Positions 56,575-63,941 of a stretch of DNA of 63,941 nucleotides are shown here, one piece after another. Position 1 is the stretch's first letter, and each line of letters opens with the position of its first letter. Both the position numbers and the translations under genes were made by a program. Source of the stretch: a bacterium (Candidatus Blackallbacteria) CG13_big_fil_rev_8_21_14_2_50_49_14 (GTDB lineage Bacteria; Cyanobacteriota; Sericytochromatia; UBA7694); contig PFGG01000083.1 in NCBI GenBank assembly GCA_002783405.1, positions 1 through 63,941 of the forward strand. Reading direction: 5' to 3'. The notes beneath the pieces are model-generated. The model saw nothing but the letters and a program-made list of their open reading frames with translations. It was not told the origin of the DNA and ran no database searches.

Positions 56575-58065
56575 TCAAACCCCATACCAGCCGGTAATCG
56601 GAGAGGCTTCATTCAATTCCACATAGACGTTTTTGGTTTCGGTATACATATCCAGTGCGCCATAGCCCAATTCACGCCCAAAACCGCTCTGTTTATAGCC
56701 CCCAAAGGGTGCTTCAATCGGCAGAATATTGTAGGTATTGATCCAGACATAGCCGGCTTGAATCATGCGGGCAAAATTATGGGCGCGGCGCACGTTTTCG
56801 GTCCAGATTGCAGAAACCAGTCCATAGGGAATTTCATTGACCAGACGGGCAGCTTCAGCGTCATCCTTGAAACGAATCACTGAAAGCACTGGGCCAAAAA
56901 TCTCTTCTTGGGCAATCCGCATATTATTGTCAACATCTGTGAAGACCGTGGGTTGTACAAAGAAACCCTTTTTCTCAGCTTGTAAATCCTGGCCACCAAA
57001 GGCCAGTTTTGCGCCTTCAGATTTGCCAATTTCGATATAGTCTTTGACTTTATCAAATTGCTCCTGAGAGACCAATGCCCCAATTTGGGTGGTGTTTTGG
57101 GTGGGATCGCCGACACGCAGTTGCGCCAGTTTGGCCACCAGTTTTTCAACAAAGCTATCGTAGATTGAATCTTGTACAAACAGGCGGGAACCCGCTGTGC
57201 AGATTTGACCTTGATTAAAATAGATCGCAAAAAGCGCGCCATTGACGGCCTGTTCAAGATTGGCGTCTTCAAAAACCACATTGGGAGATTTTCCGCCCAG
57301 TTCAAGCGAAACCCGTTTCAGGCTGCCAGCGGCATTGATCATAACTTTTCGGCCCACTTCAGTAGAACCTGTAAAGGCAATTTTATCGACCCCAGGATGC
57401 TTGACCAGGGCTTCACCGGTGGAGCCGTCTCCCGTAATCACATTGACCACACCATCGGGCACACCCGCCTGCTTGAAAAGTTCAGCCAGACGCAGAGCGG
57501 TTAAGGGGGTCTGTTCAGCCGGTTTCAAAACGATGGTATTGCCAGCTGCCAAGGCGGGAGCCATTTTCCAGGCCGCCATCATGATTGGAAAATTCCAGGG
57601 AATAATCTGCCCGCAGACGCCCACCGGCTCTTTCAGGGTATAGGTCAAGGCACCCGGTACAGGAATCGCCTGCCCACCCAACATCCGGGCTGCAGCTGCA
57701 TAATAACGGAAGGTATCGATCGACATCGGCAGGTCAATAAAGGTACTTTCATTGATCGGTTTGCCATTGTTTTGGGTTTCAAGGGCAGCCAATTCAGCCA
57801 GATTTTCCTGGATTAAATCGGCAATCTTGTTGAGAATAATACTGCGTTCAGCGGCAGGTTTGTTTCTCCAGACCCCAGATTCATGGGCCTCTCGGGCAGC
57901 TTTTACGGCACGGTCCACATCTTCAGGGCCCGCTTGGGCCACCTTGGCGATCACTTCGCCGGTGGCGGGATTATAGGTTTCGAAGGTTTGCTCAGAAAGG
58001 GGAGACACTTCTTCACCTTTGATAAAAAGCTGATATTGTTGAGGGGTACTGATCGTCTGGGTCAT
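56575..58065 (-). CDS. NAD(P)-dependent aldehyde dehydrogenase
   Basis: A 496-residue ALDH superfamily enzyme, closest in feel to betaine/retinal-type aldehyde dehydrogenases. Active-site features are PWNFP with the substrate-binding Asn, KPAEQTPLTAL (cofactor Lys), FTGSTEVGR, catalytic Glu in LELGGKSPN, nucleophile Cys in GQICTAGSR, and EEIFGPVLSV. It is the first gene of an operon with gcvT-gcvH-gcvPA, so it may feed or drain a one-carbon or glycine/betaine-related aldehyde. Substrate not assignable. Confidence 0.95.
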   Translation of the reverse strand: MTQTISTPQQYQLFIKGEEVSPLSEQTFETYNPATGEVIAKVAQAGPEDVDRAVKAAREAHESGVWRNKPAAERSIILNKIADLIQENLAELAALETQNNGKPINESTFIDLPMSIDTFRYYAAAARMLGGQAIPVPGALTYTLKEPVGVCGQIIPWNFPIMMAAWKMAPALAAGNTIVLKPAEQTPLTALRLAELFKQAGVPDGVVNVITGDGSTGEALVKHPGVDKIAFTGSTEVGRKVMINAAGSLKRVSLELGGKSPNVVFEDANLEQAVNGALFAIYFNQGQICTAGSRLFVQDSIYDSFVEKLVAKLAQLRVGDPTQNTTQIGALVSQEQFDKVKDYIEIGKSEGAKLAFGGQDLQAEKKGFFVQPTVFTDVDNNMRIAQEEIFGPVLSVIRFKDDAEAARLVNEIPYGLVSAIWTENVRRAHNFARMIQAGYVWINTYNILPIEAPFGGYKQSGFGRELGYGALDMYTETKNVYVELNEASPITGWYGV

Positions 58066-58352
58066 AGGTTGGAATACCTCATTCCGTAGAGAATTGAATT
58101 TACCAGAAAGTGGAGTATAAGCAGGTCTTTCAACCGGCCTTAATCCACCCCGCAGTATAGCATATGCCTTCGCAGCAGACGCAGAGAAAAAGTGAACGCC
58201 TGCGGGGCATAAAATTGTAACCAGCCACCAGAAAAAGCCTGTCTCAGACCCTAATCCTGTGCATCAAGCGGTGGGAAGTGTAAAATACCCACAGTACTAA
58301 AAACCTGCCAAATGAGAGCAGGCTTTTCACCAAGGACTTGATCACGCTAACC

Positions 58353-58934
58353 ATGAATATTGCATCCGCATTTAGTAGTTTATTTGCCCTGATTGAACTC
58401 GGTGGCGGGTTTACCATTCCCCTGATTCTTGCCTCTCTGCTGACAGGCGCCCTGGTGCTTGAACAGCTCTGGTTAAGTTTTCTTTCGGGCCGCCGCTTAA
58501 AAAAACTGCAATTGAATCCCACCCAGGTCAAATCAATCCGAGGCATGGACATGGTCTCGCGCATGGTGACCCATCTGCGCAGCAGCCTGCAATCCACTGA
58601 AGAAGAGCAAAAGCGCGTGCTTGACCGCGTGTATAACCGTTTTGAACGCCGTATCAATTGGCTCAATTTAATGGCCTCGATTGCTCCCCTCTTGGGTCTT
58701 TTGGGCACTGTCGCAGGCATGATTCGTATTTTTTCGACGGTCGCTGCCAGCAAGCCCAAAAACCCACTTGCCGATCTTTCTGGGGGGATTTCAGAAGCTC
58801 TTTTCGCCACAGGCGGGGGATTGGTGATCGCGATCGTTGCTGCTTTGGCCTACCACTATCTCTCCTCGCGTTTAGAGACCCACGGTGAAGCCATGGCTGA
58901 GTGGTTTACCCAAAACAGGAACAAATTGACCTGA
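58353..58934 (+). CDS. MotA/TolQ/ExbB proton channel family protein
   Basis: The ATG at 58353 gives 193 residues; a TTG at 58338 is possible. A classic three-helix layout is present: helix 1 near 15-40, a cytoplasmic loop rich in charge (MVTHLRSSLQSTEEEQKRVLDRVYNRFE), then IAPLLGLLGTVAGMIRIFSTVA and GISEALFATGGGLVIAIVAALAYHYL, the conserved pair of helices forming the proton path. ExbB-type channels need an ExbD/TolR partner, which is not adjacent. It is coupled to trmD by TGATG. Confidence 0.9.
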   Translation: MNIASAFSSLFALIELGGGFTIPLILASLLTGALVLEQLWLSFLSGRRLKKLQLNPTQVKSIRGMDMVSRMVTHLRSSLQSTEEEQKRVLDRVYNRFERRINWLNLMASIAPLLGLLGTVAGMIRIFSTVAASKPKNPLADLSGGISEALFATGGGLVIAIVAALAYHYLSSRLETHGEAMAEWFTQNRNKLT

Positions 58935-59665
58935 TGCCCCTGCATCTGGATTTCTGCACGCTCTTTCCTGATTTTTTCAGCGGCCCCCTTCATTCCAGCA
59001 TTCTTAAACGTGCCGCTGAACAGGGAAATGCCAGCTACCATCTTCACAATATTCGCGACTGGAGCAGAGACAAACATCGCACGGTCGATGATCGCCCTTT
59101 TGGGGGCGGGCCCGGTATGGTACTCAAACCAGAACCGATCTTTGAGATGTTTGAAACCCTCCATTTGCCTGAAAATACCCCTGTGATTTTAACCACTCCC
59201 AGAGCCAGGCTCTTTCAGCAGTCAGATGCCCTGGCTCTTGCCAAATTGCCACGCGTGGTCTTTCTCTGTGGACACTATGAGGGCATTGATGAACGGGTTC
59301 AAGAAAACCTCTGTACTCATTTTTTTTCAATTGGAAGCTATGTACTCACCGGTGGCGAGCCAGCGGCCCTGGTCATGGCAGATGCGATCGTGCGCTTGAT
59401 TCCAGGTGTTGTCGGCTGTTCTGATTCAATTGAACAGGATTCCTTTATGGACGATTTACTGGATTGCCCCCACTATACCCGACCCGCAAAATATCGAGAC
59501 TGGACTGTGCCCGAAGTGCTTTTGAATGGCAACCATGCTGAAATTGCCAAATGGCGTCGCAGACAACAAATCATTGCCACTTGGAAATACCGACCGGATT
59601 TATTGAAACTTGAAACTTTAAAACCTGAAGAATTAAAGTTGATTCAAACCTTAGAGGAGGAATGA
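58934..59665 (+). CDS. trmD: tRNA (guanine-N1)-methyltransferase
   Basis: Methylates G37 of tRNAs reading CNN codons, preventing frameshifts. The ATG at 58934 overlaps the ExbB stop (TGATG), giving 243 residues. Features are FCTLFPDFFSGPL, DDRPFGGGPGMVLKPEP, the trefoil-knot FLCGHYEGIDERV, and SYVLTGGEPAALVMADAIVRLIPGVVG. The usual rpsP-rimM-trmD-rplS context is absent; it is embedded between an ExbB-like and a lipoprotein gene. Confidence 0.97.
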   Translation: MPLHLDFCTLFPDFFSGPLHSSILKRAAEQGNASYHLHNIRDWSRDKHRTVDDRPFGGGPGMVLKPEPIFEMFETLHLPENTPVILTTPRARLFQQSDALALAKLPRVVFLCGHYEGIDERVQENLCTHFFSIGSYVLTGGEPAALVMADAIVRLIPGVVGCSDSIEQDSFMDDLLDCPHYTRPAKYRDWTVPEVLLNGNHAEIAKWRRRQQIIATWKYRPDLLKLETLKPEELKLIQTLEEE

Positions 59666-59670
59666 AAGTC

Positions 59671-60183
59671 ATGAAACGCATGGTAAAACCCCTGTGTCTA
59701 ATCGTTTTGGCCTTATCTCTCAACAGTTGTGCCGCCCAGAGAAAAGAAGCCCCTGTTCATCTCTTCGACCTGGCCAATGAAAAGGGAAGAATGGAAATGA
59801 CGGCCCGTCAGTTCATTTCTGCCTATTACAGCAAAAATCAGGATCAGATTTTGAATTTAAGTGGCTATCCCTTTTATATGGACGATGGGGGAGTCTTGAT
59901 CTACCCAGAAGAATGGCGGGAAGCCCTCTCAAAAATTTTCGCGCTAAAAACCACCTTGCCCTATCAGATTCAAACCCTTAAAATTCTGCAACCCGCAGAT
60001 ATTCCCTCTCTGAATATGCAGGTTTGGAATCGCCTGATGGAACTCAAATACCACAAGATGTTTTATGCCTTGGCAGACATTCAGATCACCACGCCCCAAG
60101 GGCTTGCCGAAGAGAAAGTCTTGCTGATCATGCACAAAGATCCAGATACCGAAATCTGGAAAATTCTTGGTTTTTTTAGTTAA
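59671..60183 (+). CDS. small lipoprotein of unknown function
   Basis: The ATG at 59671 lies 10 nt after GGAGG (59656-59660); the ATG at 59662 is only 1 nt from it, so I use the later one (170 residues). Lipobox LSLNSC is followed by a domain with EMTARQFISAYYSKNQDQIL and VLLIMHKDPDTEIWKILGFF that resembles NTF2/Tim44-like small-domain proteins in layout, without firm identification. Co-transcribed between trmD and the FabH-like gene. Confidence 0.75.
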   Translation: MKRMVKPLCLIVLALSLNSCAAQRKEAPVHLFDLANEKGRMEMTARQFISAYYSKNQDQILNLSGYPFYMDDGGVLIYPEEWREALSKIFALKTTLPYQIQTLKILQPADIPSLNMQVWNRLMELKYHKMFYALADIQITTPQGLAEEKVLLIMHKDPDTEIWKILGFFS

Positions 60184-60186
60184 ACC

Positions 60187-61194
60187 ATGTTGCTCATACC
60201 GCACACCCCCATTGGTATCAAGGGACTCGGACATTATCTTCCTGAGGAACAGGTCAGCAATCAAACCCTTTTAAATGAGCATCCACTGCCCATTGATGAC
60301 GCCTGGATACGTCGCAGAATCGGAGTTGAATCCCGTCACAGAGCCGCTGCCTCACAGGCAACTTCTGATCTTGCAATTGCAGCGGCCCACAAAGCGCTTG
60401 CCTCAGCTCAAATTTCGGCAGATGAGATTGATTTGATCCTCTTGTCCACCATTTCCCCTGATCATCCCAATCCCTCAACGGCCTGTGCCGTTCAAGCTGG
60501 ACTGGGAATCAGTGAAACGCTTTGCCCCAGTCTGGATATTTCTGCCGCCTGCAGTGGGTTTCTCTATGGCTTGGATCTTGCTACCCGTTACGTTTTGACG
60601 GGCGCTCGCAATGTGCTTTTAATTTCCGCAGAAATTCGCTCTCGTTTTACCGATCCCAAGGATCCTGCTACCTTTCCCATTTTTGGGGATGGGGCTGGCG
60701 CAGCGGTGATTGGGCCCGTTGAAACGGGCAAGGGGGTTAAAGGCATTCGACTTTTGGCTGATGGCAGAGGCTATTATTCTGTCCATATTCCTGCCGGGGG
60801 CAGCAGAAACCCAACCCGTCAGGAAACGCTTGAACGACGCGAACATTTTATCCGCATGGAAAACGGGGAAAAAATCTTCTTTGAAGTGGTCGAAGGCATG
60901 AGTGCCTATACCCAAGAATTTTTAAAAACCCTGAATTGTGAGCTATCGGATCTGGATTTTCTGGTTCCCCATCAAGCCAATCTGCATATTCTCAAAGAAG
61001 TTGCCCGACGTTTGACTCTGCCGCTTGAAAAAGTTTTGATGACCATTCAATCCACAGGCAATACCTCTTCAGCATCGATCCCGATCTGTCTGTCACATTA
61101 TTGGGAACAGGGAATTCTCCAACCAGGACATACTGTTTGTCTGGTGGCTGCAGGCGCAGGACACACGGGCGGCTTGGCTTTGGTTCGCTTTTAA
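60187..61194 (+). CDS. 3-oxoacyl-ACP synthase III (FabH-type)
   Basis: A 335-residue thiolase-fold condensing enzyme. The catalytic triad is visible: Cys122 in DISAACSGFLYGL, His in VPHQANLHIL (about 262), Asn in STGNTSSASIP (about 292). GVESRHR, and FGDGAGAAVIGPVE support FabH rather than a plain thiolase. FabH starts fatty acid synthesis from acetyl-CoA and malonyl-ACP; relatives act in secondary lipid pathways. No fab cluster genes are adjacent. It starts 3 bp after the lipoprotein stop. Confidence 0.92.
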   Translation: MLLIPHTPIGIKGLGHYLPEEQVSNQTLLNEHPLPIDDAWIRRRIGVESRHRAAASQATSDLAIAAAHKALASAQISADEIDLILLSTISPDHPNPSTACAVQAGLGISETLCPSLDISAACSGFLYGLDLATRYVLTGARNVLLISAEIRSRFTDPKDPATFPIFGDGAGAAVIGPVETGKGVKGIRLLADGRGYYSVHIPAGGSRNPTRQETLERREHFIRMENGEKIFFEVVEGMSAYTQEFLKTLNCELSDLDFLVPHQANLHILKEVARRLTLPLEKVLMTIQSTGNTSSASIPICLSHYWEQGILQPGHTVCLVAAGAGHTGGLALVRF

Positions 61195-61654
61195 AACCAC
61201 AACTTAACATTTCGCAATATTTAAACTTACACACTTGTAAAAATCAAGTAAATATTATTGCAAATTCCTGAAGCTTGAAAATATTTTGAGAAACTTTTCA
61301 AAATACGTTAATTTTATTTGAGAGGCTGATAGGAAGCCGTTTTTAGCAAACTTCGTCTTGCAAATTTCTAAATAGAACTCAGCAAAATCAGGGATTACCA
61401 AATTGTCAAAATAAAAAAGAAAAATTCCTCTGAAGAATCAGAGGAATAAGGGTGTAATCCAGATAGTAGGGTATAGATTGTTCACTATCTACCTGCAGAG
61501 CAGGCTTAAGAAATATCTTAAACTAAACATTGACAAAAAGTCAATGTTTTTTTGAGAGGGTTTATTATTTGAAGCTTTCGGGGAATAATAAATAAAGAAG
61601 TTGTCCAAGCGCAAGTTGGATGTGGGAGTAAAGTTCTAAGGGTATAGTGAATAA
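61195..61654. other. 460-bp AT-rich intergenic region with a perfect palindrome
   Basis: No gene is seen. ATTCCTCTGA (61424-61433), a 4-nt loop and its exact complement TCAGAGGAAT (61438-61447) form a hairpin. The T-rich side is on the minus strand, although both flanking genes run on the plus strand, so it is not an ordinary terminator of the FabH-like gene. A second weak repeat (TGACAAAAAGTCA, 61530-61542) follows. The rest is AT-rich and probably holds the promoter of the HTH-TPR regulator. Confidence 0.55.
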
Positions 61655-62938
61655 ATGGTAGAACAATCGAACGAACTGGGTCCAAATTTACAATCAAAAA
61701 TAAAAGCTTCACTTGGGCATAAAATTTCACGCCTGCGGAAAAAGCATAAGTTGTCAATGAAGGCACTCGCAGATTTAACCGGGGTATCGCCCGCCTATAT
61801 CTGCAGGCTAGAATCTGGCGAACGGAATCCCTCGCGTGAATTTGTAGATCGACTTGCTGAAACATTATTTAAAGATGGCTCCCAGACTGAAAAAGATGAA
61901 TTTCTGATCAGCGCTGGCTTTGCACCAGCGCAATACCGTCAAACGAATGGCAACGAAGATATCATAAGCCTGTATGAAAAAGCGTTGAATGAAAATCCCC
62001 AGCAGTTTAAGCTGTTTATTGGTCTGGTCATGGTCTTGATACGGACCGATCGGATTGAAGATGCTGAAAAGAAAATTCAAGAGGGCATTGCATTATTTGA
62101 CAATCAAATTCAACTGCAATCTCTTTTCGCTGCCTTGGCTCTGGCAAAAAAAGAATATGATACGGCGATCGAATACCAGTCCTCCGCCCTTCAATATTTT
62201 AAAAGTCAACATTTTGAAAACGATGAAAATATTCAACTTTCAGATTTACTCTTGAGTTACGGGGTCATGAACTTTTGTAAAGGGGAATATTTTCTAGACT
62301 TAAAATACACCCACGAAGAAAAACACCCCAAGAAAAGTAAAAAATATTTTGAAACGGCAATGATCGCTTTGAATCAAGCGATTGAAATTTACCAGGAAGC
62401 CTTGGCCCTGGTTCCGGAAGATGTTTATATTTTGGATGAATATGCCCGCGCCTGTTTCAGCATGGCGTATATTCAAGAAGATGAAACACTCGCGCATGAG
62501 TTTTGGCAGCGGTGTATTTCAGGTTTTCAACAGGTGATCTGTTCAGAAGATAAACATGAACTGGGCTATGCCAATTTGTTGCAGTCGACCAGCTTTCTTG
62601 GCTACGCACTCACCAAATCAGGTCGCTTTCCTGAAGCTTGGTTTCAGCTCAATTTAATTGAATCCTGTGCTCCCCATTATTGGTTGATTCACTATCTCAA
62701 AGCCTGTCATTTCTGTCAAAAAATCCAAGTTGAAAATCCAGGCGAGCCTGAAAGAGAGAAATATTTGATTCAAGCCTTGAATTCACTCCAGAAAGCTATT
62801 GAAAGCAATGACCCATCAAATAAAACCTTAACTGAAGCTCCGATTGACCCAGATTTAAAACTTTTAAGGACTTCCAAAAATCCTGAGTTTTGTGGTTTGA
62901 TGAGTAAAGATTATCTGCGGGGTTCCGATGAAAGCTAA
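61655..62938 (+). CDS. XRE-family transcriptional regulator with TPR sensor region
   Basis: A 427-residue protein. The N-terminal helix-turn-helix (about 22-75; ISRLRKKHKLSMKALADLTGVSPAYICRLESGERNPS) is of XRE/Cro type. From about 95 onward it is TPR-like helical repeats (ENPQQFKLFIGLVMVLIRTDR, AFALAKKEYDTA-type, ALNQAIEIYQEALALVPEDVY, ALTKSGRFPEAWFQL). The plan resembles Rgg/PlcR-like regulators that bind peptides through TPRs, but the ligand here is unknown. It overlaps the following lipoprotein gene by 11 bp, suggesting that the two are linked in function. Confidence 0.85.
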   Translation: MVEQSNELGPNLQSKIKASLGHKISRLRKKHKLSMKALADLTGVSPAYICRLESGERNPSREFVDRLAETLFKDGSQTEKDEFLISAGFAPAQYRQTNGNEDIISLYEKALNENPQQFKLFIGLVMVLIRTDRIEDAEKKIQEGIALFDNQIQLQSLFAALALAKKEYDTAIEYQSSALQYFKSQHFENDENIQLSDLLLSYGVMNFCKGEYFLDLKYTHEEKHPKKSKKYFETAMIALNQAIEIYQEALALVPEDVYILDEYARACFSMAYIQEDETLAHEFWQRCISGFQQVICSEDKHELGYANLLQSTSFLGYALTKSGRFPEAWFQLNLIESCAPHYWLIHYLKACHFCQKIQVENPGEPEREKYLIQALNSLQKAIESNDPSNKTLTEAPIDPDLKLLRTSKNPEFCGLMSKDYLRGSDES

Positions 62939-63941
62939 AATGAAGCGTGTCAGTCTCAGTTTAATCGTCTTGAGCTTAACAGCCTGCCAGTCAGGATTGC
63001 CCAATTTATCGATCAATCCATCCAATCCCCAGGTTTCACTGAACAGTGAAATTAGGCCTGGAAGCAAGGGAGATATTGCGCCGCTCACTCCCGCAAATAC
63101 GGCCATTCGCCCCGGTTCAAAAGGGGAACTGGTTCCAACTGAGCCCACTGGGATAACACCTGTTTCAAACAATGTGATGATCCCCGTGCAAACAGAAACG
63201 CCAGCAATACGTCCGGGAAGCAAAGGCGATCGCCTGAATCCTGATGTTCCCACAAATCTTGAAGCTGCAACGGCCCTCTCTGGGCTTTTCGAAATTCCAA
63301 AAGATGCGCTTGAAATCTGGTTACCTGAGCTGGTGGGATTTGCGGTACAATCAGAATCTAAAGCAAAGGGCCTAAAAGCCTTTTTAGAAGGCAAAGAAAT
63401 TCCCCTTCAGATCGTTAAGCAAAGTCAATTTTCAGATCTTGTTCAAATTCAGTTTATTTTGCCTTCTGTTCCTGCTGGAGATAATCAAATTTTGGAAATC
63501 ATTTCTGAAGATTCCGGATTCAGTTTAAAAACCTGGATTCCCAAACTGGAAAAAGGAAAAACGCAGCACCTCAAAGAAGCCATGCGCTTGCATAGTACAG
63601 CCAAAGTTCTCTTACTTCAAAAGAAAATGAACAAAGGACTTTTGAAGCGATCAGAGCTAAGCGAAGCACTCTGGGATGGGTTAAACACCTCCGCCGATAT
63701 TCTTGAAATTGAAGCTGTCTTGAAAGCTGTCTTGAAAGATAAAAAAAACAAAGGCAAAAAATTAGAAACCCTTGCTGAGGTTTCAGACATTTTAGAAACA
63801 AAAGCCCAAAATGCCAACAGCAACGCCAATGCCAACAGCAACGCCAATGCCAACAGCAATGCCAATGCCAACAGCAACGCCAATGCCAACAGCAATGCCA
63901 ATGCCAACAGCAACGCCAATGCCAACAGCAACGCCAATGCC
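62928..63941 (+). CDS. repeat-containing lipoprotein, 3' end beyond the window
   Basis: An open frame of 338 codons with no stop before the window edge. The ATG at 62928 starts a lipoprotein signal with lipobox SLTAC (Cys18-20 region). Three RPGSKG(D/E) repeats (near 63053, 63108, 63210) mark a spacer; a beta-type domain follows (LFEIPKDALEIWLPELVGFAV), then a helical stretch (LKAVLKDKKNKGKK). From 63809 it is an Ala/Asn/Ser low-complexity repeat. Probably surface-exposed or periplasm-spanning. It overlaps the HTH-TPR regulator gene by 11 bp. Confidence 0.8.
   Translation, partial: MKAKMKRVSLSLIVLSLTACQSGLPNLSINPSNPQVSLNSEIRPGSKGDIAPLTPANTAIRPGSKGELVPTEPTGITPVSNNVMIPVQTETPAIRPGSKGDRLNPDVPTNLEAATALSGLFEIPKDALEIWLPELVGFAVQSESKAKGLKAFLEGKEIPLQIVKQSQFSDLVQIQFILPSVPAGDNQILEIISEDSGFSLKTWIPKLEKGKTQHLKEAMRLHSTAKVLLLQKKMNKGLLKRSELSEALWDGLNTSADILEIEAVLKAVLKDKKNKGKKLETLAEVSDILETKAQNANSNANANSNANANSNANANSNANANSNANANSNANANSNANA
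63809..63941 (+). repeat. 18-bp tandem repeat encoding Ala-Asn-Ser-Asn-Ala-Asn
   Basis: About seven copies of GCCAACAGCAACGCCAAT run to the window edge, differing only in AAC/AAT. Units are in frame with the lipoprotein. The array continues beyond the window, so its total length is unknown. Confidence 0.92.

Noticed and set aside
63809-63941. Tandem repeat considered as a CRISPR array
   Set aside because: The 18-bp units are directly adjacent without unique spacers and are in frame with a lipoprotein gene.

Overview
Organism. The window comes from a Gram-negative-type bacterium. It encodes many lipobox lipoproteins, an outer-membrane beta-barrel ending in Phe, Spy-like and ExbB-like envelope proteins, and ordinary housekeeping genes (pgk-tpiA, gcvTH-PA, trmD, a FabH-type synthase). 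The Gln/Ala-rich, TPR-rich proteins and the pgk-tpiA pair would suit a non-photosynthetic relative of Cyanobacteria (Melainabacteria or Sericytochromatia type). That placement is an impression, not a demonstration.

Region 1 (1 to about 11.8 kb) is an AT-rich accessory island read almost entirely on the minus strand. Its centre is a tightly coupled type I restriction-modification operon, hsdR-hsdS-[DUF4062]-[AlbA_2/HATPase]-hsdM-[PD-(D/E)XK nuclease], with every junction overlapping by 1-4 bp or separated by 2 bp. Single hypothetical genes lie on either side. Between the genes are imperfect palindromes. Two of them (88-146 and 9604-9662) are both exactly 59 bp and have the same fold: R box, 3-nt unpaired spacer, 6-bp stem, one bulged base, 6-bp stem, 14-nt loop. 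That is the architecture of integron attC recombination sites. Three degenerate half-sites share the same motifs. The island ends in about 0.9 kb of non-coding DNA carrying repeats.

Region 2 (11.8-27.6 kb) is core-like DNA rich in proteins of unknown function: a three-gene operon with a cysteine-free 1287-residue repetitive protein, a CsgG/FlgO-like TPR lipoprotein-type protein and a membrane-anchored protein; an ankyrin protein; a GrpB protein; a translationally coupled three-gene operon of unknown proteins; a subtilase lipoprotein; a repeat/glycine-zipper protein; and small lipoproteins.

Region 3 (28-45 kb) holds a MerR/TipAS regulator with a recognisable 19-bp-spacer promoter, a ceramidase coupled to a PLP aldolase-like gene, a SWIM protein next to a Rad52-family annealing protein, an alkyltransferase-like protein, pgk-tpiA, and a chemoreceptor-FIST-chemoreceptor signalling cluster.

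Region 4 (45-64 kb) holds envelope genes, a HExxH metallopeptidase-like operon, a Xer recombinase, a cobalamin adenosyltransferase, an aldehyde dehydrogenase-gcvT-gcvH-gcvPA-outer-membrane TPR operon, an ExbB-trmD-lipoprotein-FabH run, and an HTH-TPR regulator coupled to a lipoprotein whose (Asn/Ala/Ser) 18-bp tandem repeat runs off the window.

No rRNA, tRNA, CRISPR array or insertion sequence was recognised.
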